From Leuconostoc suionicum (GTDB lineage Bacteria; Bacillota; Bacilli; Lactobacillales; Lactobacillaceae), in the NCBI RefSeq assembly GCF_001891125.1, contig NZ_CP015247.1:204501-268500 (forward strand): DNA of 64,000 nt. Direction: 5' to 3'. The notes under the pieces were generated by a model, which saw nothing but the letters and a program-made list of their open reading frames with translations, had not been told where the DNA came from and ran no database searches. Within the stretch, counting starts at the first letter, position 1. Every line of letters starts with the position of its first letter. The translations under genes and the position numbers were made by a program. This document shows, piece after piece, positions 58,690 through 64,000 of this stretch.

Positions 58690-59191
58690 ATAATTTTTCA
58701 TCGTGATGAGGTGTTAACACCTCGACCTTATGTTGTTTGAAGAAGTGTCACAAGGTGGCGCCCTATAAGCATAGGAATGCAGAAATCAAAACTTTTTATA
58801 TGGGTGATTTTGTAGTACTTAATGCTGATATAAAGGCATTTAGGGATAGCACAAACATTGCACTAAATTGTTGGTTCTAATATAACATTTTTATAAAAGT
58901 AGTGTAGGAATAAGGGGTACTTTTTACGGTGGTTTTGGTGTAAAGTGACTTAACCCCTTGTGGCTGTCTGTCCCCACTTTAGAAACAATACGCTTTAAAT
59001 GTTGATATAACGGCATTCTTGTATGTCAGAGTAGATTTTATAAATGTTTTTATATCAATGTTTGTGGCATAACCTCCTTACCCTAAAATTGAACATTTTT
59101 ACAAGATAACGATATGTGCGCGCGCTCCTAGATATGAAAGTGGGACGGGAATTTGTATGGCATAGTTAAATAAAAAATACTGGAGTTTCAA
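58690..59191. other. Non-coding stretch with a palindrome and iteron-like repeats
   Basis: No credible gene. Holds a perfect 16-base palindrome GAGGTGTTAACACCTC (58708-58723), two direct repeats AATGCTGATATAAAGGCATT (58821-58840) and AATGTTGATATAACGGCATT (58998-59017), a partial inverted third copy (59046-59062), and an AAGGGGT...ACCCCTT inverted repeat. This resembles a decayed plasmid or phage replication region, but no rep gene remains. Confidence 0.5.
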
Positions 59192-59503
59192 GTGAAATCT
59201 TTAAAAATAATTGAACGTATTGCTACTTTAAATAACTTTAGAATAGGTAAAATGGATGAAGAACGTCAAAATAGCGAATACGAGGGTATGACATTTCTTC
59301 TAGATGACAACAGTGTGCGTAGTCGTCTAGCAAAAAAGACTCCCACGAAAAAAGGTTACTTTGTTGTAGCATGGGAAAAAGATGATTTTAATAAAAATAA
59401 GCCTTTTGATTATGAGAATAGTCCAGAATTATTAATCATTATCATTGTTGATCAACCCAAAAGAGGATTATTTATTTTTCCAAAGGAACTGCTCGTATAC
59501 TGA
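59192..59503 (+). pseudogene. MepB-family protein, N-terminal fragment
   Basis: 103 codons. NSEYEGMTFLLDDNSVRSRL, AKKTPTKKGYFVVAWEKDD and GLFIFPKELLV match the N-terminal two thirds of the MepB family (a gene named in the staphylococcal mepRAB locus, function unknown). The frame runs into the left end of an IS element and stops. The C-terminal part lies beyond the element at 60715. Confidence 0.8.
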
Positions 59504-59569
59504 AAATCCGGACCGCTTTATTTCTAGGGCATAATCCGAGATAATCAAGTATAGGAGTTTTTTTATATT

Positions 59570-59845
59570 ATGAAAGCTAAGCGATACTCAACAGAATTTA
59601 AGTCATCAATTGTCACCTTGTATAATGAGGGACGTTCTGCTAATTCTCTAGCCAATGAATACCATTTGGCTGTACAAACCGTCACGGGTTGGGTGAAGAA
59701 AGCCCAAATCATTGGGACGGACGTTACCGGTAAGCCAGTGACTCGCGCCCAATTTAATGCAATGCAGAAAGAAGTCGCAAGACTCAAAGAAGAAAACGAA
59801 ATTTTAAAAATTGCGGCCGTTTTGCTGGGCGAACATCGCAAGTAA
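59570..59845 (+). CDS. IS3-family transposase OrfA
   Basis: 91-aa helix-turn-helix protein (RYSTEFKSSIVTLYNEG...NEYHLAVQTVTGWVKK region) with a C-terminal leucine-zipper-like coiled coil (QKEVARLKEENEILKIA). TTTAAAA at 59803-59809 lies in phase as T-TTA-AAA, a -1 slippery heptamer; the -1 frame is open from there into OrfB, so an OrfAB fusion transposase is expected. Confidence 0.9.
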   Translation: MKAKRYSTEFKSSIVTLYNEGRSANSLANEYHLAVQTVTGWVKKAQIIGTDVTGKPVTRAQFNAMQKEVARLKEENEILKIAAVLLGEHRK

Positions 59846-59877
59846 CACGTAAGACCCATTTTCCTATTGTTCAATCA

Positions 59878-60672
59878 TTGCTAAAACAGCATTTTAAACT
59901 CATGATGGTGCTTCGCCTACTCAAAATACCCAAAAGCACCTACTTTGATTGGGTTCACTATACTGAGAGCCAACGACAACGAGAAGACACGATCTTAAAA
60001 GCTTTGTTGCGTGAAATTTGGCAAAATAACTATAAAGCTTATGGCGCGCCACGTCTGCGATTAGCATTAGCTGATCTGAATTTGCATCATGGAACCAACC
60101 GAGTTCGTCGTTTAATGCGAGAAGCTGGCATATACTCTGTCATGAGTCGTCGATTTAACAAACCAACGACAACTGTTGATTATCGTCAACGTCCCAACTT
60201 AATCAGGCATTTACCCGAAGCCAACGCTTGGAGCATGGACATCACTTATTTAAAGTTGAGTAATGGTCAGTGGGTCTATTTAGCGTCAGTTTTAGATTTA
60301 CAAACGCGTAAGATATTAGCCCATCAAATCAGTGCCACGATGGATACCAAATTGGTAGTTACAACACTACAAAGATCGCTGTCAACTGATAAAAAACCAA
60401 ATTATTTACACACTGATATGGGCAGTCAGTTCACTAGTTTTGGCTTTGAAAATTTGTTAAAGCGACATAAAATTGATCATTCGTATTCAAAACTAGGACA
60501 TCCATATGATAATGCCAAAATTGAAAGTTTTCACTCCCTATTAAAGCGTGAAATGATTTATCAATTCCGGTTTCCATCGATTGCACATCTAATTTTAGAT
60601 GTGTCCAAGTATATTCATTGGTTCAACAACGAAAGAATCAGTCTTGCCAATCAAAAAATAAAAGTTGCCTAA
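59878..60672 (+). CDS. IS3-family transposase OrfB (DDE integrase domain)
   Basis: 264 aa from the first ATG or TTG-type start, but probably made mainly as an OrfAB frameshift product. The DDE residues are in WSMDITYLKL (D), HTDMGSQFTS (D) and NAKIESFHSLLKRE (E, with K seven residues later). The HTH_21-like region precedes it (YGAPRLRLAL). Full-length, so the element may be active. Confidence 0.9.
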   Translation: MLKQHFKLMMVLRLLKIPKSTYFDWVHYTESQRQREDTILKALLREIWQNNYKAYGAPRLRLALADLNLHHGTNRVRRLMREAGIYSVMSRRFNKPTTTVDYRQRPNLIRHLPEANAWSMDITYLKLSNGQWVYLASVLDLQTRKILAHQISATMDTKLVVTTLQRSLSTDKKPNYLHTDMGSQFTSFGFENLLKRHKIDHSYSKLGHPYDNAKIESFHSLLKREMIYQFRFPSIAHLILDVSKYIHWFNNERISLANQKIKVA

Positions 60673-60714
60673 TCAGTTCAGCCCTAGATAAAAAATATTC
60701 CGAATTATTGACTT

Positions 60715-60915
60715 ATGAGCAAACTGTTGGTAACGCGTAAGATATTGAATAGTGGTACAAATACCGGAAAAATGGCGTTTAGAGTCTATCCAACATGGGA
60801 AACCGGCTTGAATAATACGGCAATCAAAACGCAACAATGGCAACAAACTTATTTTATAGATATATCTACTGAAATAAATCTAGACAAAATTAGTAGATTT
60901 TTAAATCCTCAATAA
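60715..60915 (+). pseudogene. MepB-family protein, C-terminal fragment
   Basis: 66 codons; TGKMAFRVYPTWETGLNNTA followed by QQWQQTYFIDIS is the C-terminal part of MepB proteins. LLV occurs at both IS junctions (CTGCTCGTA left, CTGTTGGTA right), and simple removal of the element would not restore one frame, so the gene was probably also altered in other ways. No ribosome site at the ATG. Confidence 0.75.
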
Positions 60916-61542
60916 TCATATTATTAATAGCGTGTCCGGATAACAAGAATTAGACGAGGCATAAAAAGGGTCGGTGAAATACAGATACCTGACGTAGCAA
61001 ATTGCGACATCAGCTTAAACTAAATACATATGTTATTGAGTTTCATATGATAGTGTATATCTTGCTAACAAAACACAAGTGTAGGTAAACCTATGGTTGT
61101 TCATATTGAATCGTAATACATTTAACAAGTTTTATCCCCGAACACGTCTGCATAGTATATTTGCTGATATGAAACATACGCTGGGTTAAGTATAGGGCTT
61201 AGTGTATAATTGAGTACATTTTTATACTAAAGCAATTAATAATGCTTAAATTGGCTTTCACAGCGTTAAAAAAACCATGATTTAAAGTAAATAAAAATCG
61301 TGGTTTTTTGTTTACTTTAGTGTTGATACCAGTGTTAAAGATTTTTGTGAATACCAACTTAAAACGTTACAGGGATTATCGATGAAAATAAATGTTGTTT
61401 ATCTTAGTGGTTTGACTGGTTATTAGAAAATATTAACCACGTATACCAATAAGCCATTAAAATAATTTGTTAATTATATACTAGCAAGGTGGTTTGATTA
61501 TTCTATCATCATACAATTTATTTAAGGAGGACACAATAAAAT
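60916..61542. other. Non-coding stretch of about 630 bases with one hairpin
   Basis: No credible ORF or RNA family seen. Contains a terminator-like hairpin at 61268-61309 (AAAAAACCATGATTT with AAATCGTGGTTTTTT, one T-G pair) preceded by TTGGCTTTCACAGCGTTA. A related unit, GGTTATCACGACGTTA plus hairpin, stands at 62210-62280. Probably decayed accessory DNA. Confidence 0.5.
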
Positions 61543-62025
61543 ATGGTAGAAACCATTAAAATAATGGCTATAGCAGCTCCTGTGGCCTATTTACTCCATT
61601 GTTTAGAAGAATTTATAGTACCTGGCGGATTTGTGACTTGGTATCATCATTTTAGACCGGCGTTGAACAAACAATCATCAGGGTATTATTGGTGTGTTAA
61701 TATAATTGCATTTATCATTGTTGCTGTCACAGGATTTTATGCCTATTTCACAAATAACAATAATTCAGGATTAATTATCTCTAGTAGTTTTTTAGCTTCT
61801 AATGCTTTATTTACACATGTTTTTGGTGCAATTAAGACACATAAATATTCACCGGGTATGTTTACAGGTGTATGTCTGTACATCCCTATATGCATTATTT
61901 GCTACGTAGTAGCATTTTCTAGCCATTTGATTAACGACAATATGCTGGTTATATATATAATAATAGGCCCGTTTTATGAACTGTGGAACTATAGTAAGTA
62001 TAAAAGATTAGTCAGAGTTAAATAA
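61543..62025 (+). CDS. HXXEE-domain membrane protein
   Basis: 160-aa membrane protein with about five hydrophobic segments. The defining H-x-x-E-E motif is visible (HCLEE, about residues 19-23), followed by downstream conserved H and N positions and the KYSPG segment. TAAGGAGGACACAATAAAAT precedes the ATG. Function of the family is unknown. Convergent with tspO. Confidence 0.75.
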   Translation: MVETIKIMAIAAPVAYLLHCLEEFIVPGGFVTWYHHFRPALNKQSSGYYWCVNIIAFIIVAVTGFYAYFTNNNNSGLIISSSFLASNALFTHVFGAIKTHKYSPGMFTGVCLYIPICIICYVVAFSSHLINDNMLVIYIIIGPFYELWNYSKYKRLVRVK

Positions 62026-62237
62026 GTAGCGGATCATTTGGTATACAAGTTACCAATGAAAGTTGCCGTAAGTATCTTTAAATAACTTCATCCCCATTGT
62101 GTGAGTACCTGCCTCTAACTATGTTTACTTGTATTTAACTCATGCTAGGCAAGATATAGTTTTTAGTGTGTAAGGTGCATTTTACTCCAGATAACTGACA
62201 ATGTTTAGAATGGTTATCACGACGTTACAATGGATAC

Positions 62238-62280
62238 AATAAAACCACGATCTGTATTTAATATTGATCGTGGTTTTATT
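62238..62280. terminator. Bidirectional terminator between the HXXEE gene and tspO
   Basis: AATAAAACCACGATC and GATCGTGGTTTTATT, perfect 15-base-pair arms. Same AACCACG core as the hairpins at 58641 and 61268. Confidence 0.85.
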
Positions 62281-62304
62281 GTTTTGAAAATTCACTCAGC
62301 AAAA

Positions 62305-62772
62305 TTAGTTTAAAATAAGTACTGAGATTGATAAGTATGTGGCGAACAATAGCCATAATAAGTAAGGAACCAATAGTAATTTAATACGTCGTTTATCCAC
62401 AAATATAATGGCAATAACTAAAAGGTCCATGATGACAATCATTATTGTAGCTAACAGAAAATTTGAAAGTGAAAAGAATACAACCGTCCAAAATATATTT
62501 AATGCTAATTGAACATACATATAGGTATAGAGTGCATGTCGATTATTTTTCACAAGATTTAGGTTAGCGCAATAAATGCCTAGCAAGATATAGAGTAGTA
62601 CCCACGCAGGACCAAAAAGCCATTTTGGAGGTGCTAGTGGTGGTAAATTAAACGTACCATATATGTCGCCAATTGATACGCCACGAATCCATTCCACACT
62701 AAATGATGATAATGTGCCAAGAATTAAAATAACTACGATAAAAGCTATGGTTTTGACAGAATTTTTCTTCAC
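62305..62772 (-). CDS. TspO/MBR family protein
   Basis: 155-aa, five-helix membrane protein of the tryptophan-rich sensory protein / benzodiazepine receptor family, which binds porphyrins. The signature NLPPLAPPKWLFGPAWVLLY lies in the first loop and helix II. AAAAAGGAGTTTTAACGTG (minus strand) precedes the ATG. Role in LAB is not established. Confidence 0.85.
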   Translation of the reverse strand: MKKNSVKTIAFIVVILILGTLSSFSVEWIRGVSIGDIYGTFNLPPLAPPKWLFGPAWVLLYILLGIYCANLNLVKNNRHALYTYMYVQLALNIFWTVVFFSLSNFLLATIMIVIMDLLVIAIIFVDKRRIKLLLVPYLLWLLFATYLSISVLILN

Positions 62773-62952
62773 GTTAAAACTCCTTTTTTCTGTTTGAGTT
62801 CATCAATATATTACAAACTATAGATTACTAAAAATAATCTCAAAGTTGCTTGTTTATTGCTTCAGTATGGTGCGGTTTGTCCCAATATATACCTTTTGCA
62901 TATTTGGGCATCGACTAGAGTTTATCTCCAACCATAGTTTGGATATAGGGTA

Positions 62953-63876
62953 TCACACAGCAGATTGCTCGCTAATTATCCGGGTGACTATTTCAAGTGC
63001 TTTTTCTGATTCTGGTATTGGAAAGGCAATAAATACATGATCCATTTTTGGAAAAATATAATAATTGACATTCTTGTTTGATTTGTGTGATAACCTTTTG
63101 ACATCAGCGTAGAGAATATCATGGCTACCGGAGAAAATATAAACAGGTGGGAATTTAGAAAAATCAGCGTTTATCGGGCTGATTAAAGGTGAGTTTGTGT
63201 TGAAAGTCCCACTATAAACATCCCCTTGATAAGCTAGAGCTTCAATATTTAACAATGGGTCTTTTGGTTGAATAGATTTCATATCCGGGTTTGAGTTGCT
63301 GATATCTAACCAAGGTGAAAATAAAATCACTTTACTAGGTTTGTCTATTTTTTCATTCTCCAATAATTGTAATAGAGAGAGACAAAGTCCGCCACCGGCA
63401 GAATCACCCATTAAAGTTAATGCCGAAGACATAAGATGAAACTTTTTTACGGCCGTTTTGTAATTATTTAAGATGTATGGGAAGACATCATCAGCGGTAT
63501 ATCGTGGAGATTTTGGATAAATAGGTATGATAATCCTTGCTTGATTCTGATTAGCTATATTCTGTAACATTCTGAAATGTAAAAAGAAAGGTTGCCACCA
63601 ATAAGCACCACCATGAAGATAATAAATTGTTTTAGAAAACTTTTCATTTCGTGGTAAGAGTTCGAAGGTAGGCCCATCCAGACCGTTTATATTATGAATG
63701 TTGAACTGCTTTTTAACATTTTTTGGAAGTTGATAAGGTGTTTCACTATCAATCATGGCTTTGTCAAAATTGTTCTTTTTTCTTTCATCCTTCACCAAAG
63801 GTAGGGAATGAATTATTTTTTCAAACAATACGGATTGCCAACTTCTTTTGTTATTAAGTGAGACTATAGAAATCAT
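62953..63876 (-). CDS. Alpha/beta hydrolase (HSL-family esterase/lipase)
   Basis: 307-aa predicted esterase of the hormone-sensitive lipase group. Oxyanion motif YLHGGAYWW, nucleophile Ser in LMGDSAGGGLCL, and the acid/His pair in GSHDILYAD and MDHVFIAF complete the triad. AAGGAG lies 12 bases before the ATG on the minus strand. Located at the window edge in the accessory region; the upstream 130 bases hold only a short overlapping ORF. Confidence 0.85.
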   Translation of the reverse strand: MISIVSLNNKRSWQSVLFEKIIHSLPLVKDERKKNNFDKAMIDSETPYQLPKNVKKQFNIHNINGLDGPTFELLPRNEKFSKTIYYLHGGAYWWQPFFLHFRMLQNIANQNQARIIIPIYPKSPRYTADDVFPYILNNYKTAVKKFHLMSSALTLMGDSAGGGLCLSLLQLLENEKIDKPSKVILFSPWLDISNSNPDMKSIQPKDPLLNIEALAYQGDVYSGTFNTNSPLISPINADFSKFPPVYIFSGSHDILYADVKRLSHKSNKNVNYYIFPKMDHVFIAFPIPESEKALEIVTRIISEQSAV

Positions 63877-63943
63877 AATTTTTTAATTCTCCTTGAAATT
63901 GTGTTTTACTATTTGCAATTAAATTTTTTATGAAACCATGCAT
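63854..63943 (-). CDS. Possible short ORF overlapping the esterase start
   Basis: ATG at 63943 preceded by CAGGAGAATTGCT; 29 codons starting MHGFIKNLIANSKTQF, ending inside the esterase gene. It could couple translation of the esterase or be the relic of another start. Low confidence. Confidence 0.2.
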   Translation of the reverse strand: MHGFIKNLIANSKTQFQGELKNYDFYSLT

Positions 63944-64000
63944 AGCAATTCTCCTGACAAGTTTAATGCTAGCAAACACTAAAAAGTCAAAGTAGTTATT

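Larger units (their letters stand above)
59501..60711 (+). mobile_element. IS3-family insertion sequence
   Basis: About 1.2 kb with two transposase frames. Ends are related inverted sequences: near the left end AATCCGGA...TCTAGGGC, and, complemented, near the right end AATTCGGA...TCTAGGGC. ACT occurs at both junctions (59499-59501 and 60711-60713), a candidate 3-bp target duplication. It separates two halves of a mepB-type gene. Both transposase frames look intact. Confidence 0.85.

Overview
The window is low-GC chromosomal DNA from a lactic acid bacterium, most probably Leuconostoc of the mesenteroides group. Support comes from three things: a D-Ala ligase of 377 codons carrying Phe261 at the position that defines the D-alanyl-D-lactate ligase of Leuconostoc mesenteroides, a tmRNA whose tag reads AKNENSFAIAA, and a compact Lactobacillales-type FASII operon with FabT and FabK. 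The species assignment is inference from the sequence as read, without database search.

Layout. 1-741: 3' part of nrdF. 772-2549: PAP2 phosphatase and a ketopantoate-reductase-family dehydrogenase, both on the minus strand. 2729-9115: envelope and shape block (VanZ-like, DUF1146, MreB/Mbl, DUF2969, RodA, DUF2785, Ddl) and a TetR regulator. 9156-12560: translation and transcription block (rpmG, secE, nusG, rplK-rplA, rplJ-rplL) with terminators, an L1-type leader and an L10 leader. 12658-21778: methyltransferase, tadA, HD protein, SRP RNA, dnaX-recR-yaaL-tmk-darA-holB-rsmI, acyl-ACP thioesterase, galE. 21963-24735: iron uptake feoA, a frameshifted feoB, and a Cys-rich FeoB-associated protein.

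24735-30793 is a sucrose locus: divergent scrR and scrA-scrB-scrK, with CcpA cre-like sites over the promoters. It is bracketed by two inverted copies of a roughly 340-bp, apparently non-coding structured element. Each copy lies in the same orientation just downstream of the stop codon of the outward-facing transcript (scrR on one side, scrK on the other). The two copies differ by compensatory base-pair changes in two helices and contain a possible H-type pseudoknot. This is the strongest candidate here for something undescribed.

30878-46920: tRNA-Lys, VanY-type peptidase, deoxynucleoside kinase, proBA, nucleoside hydrolase, ferredoxin-NADP reductase, EndA-like nuclease, HD protein, metG, a biotin regulon (birA, bioY, bioA with an in-frame stop, bioD, two BirA operators), gap and a phosphoesterase. 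47057-57436: the whole fatty-acid synthesis operon fabZ-fabT-fabH-acpP-fabK-fabD-fabG-fabF-accB-fabZ-accC-accD-accA behind FabT boxes. 57489-57843: tmRNA.

57850-64000 is an accessory, decayed region beginning right after ssrA: an orphan ORF, iteron-like repeats, a mepB-family gene split by an IS3-family element, an HXXEE membrane protein, TspO and an esterase, separated by similar hairpins. No CRISPR array, rRNA, integrase or intact prophage was seen.
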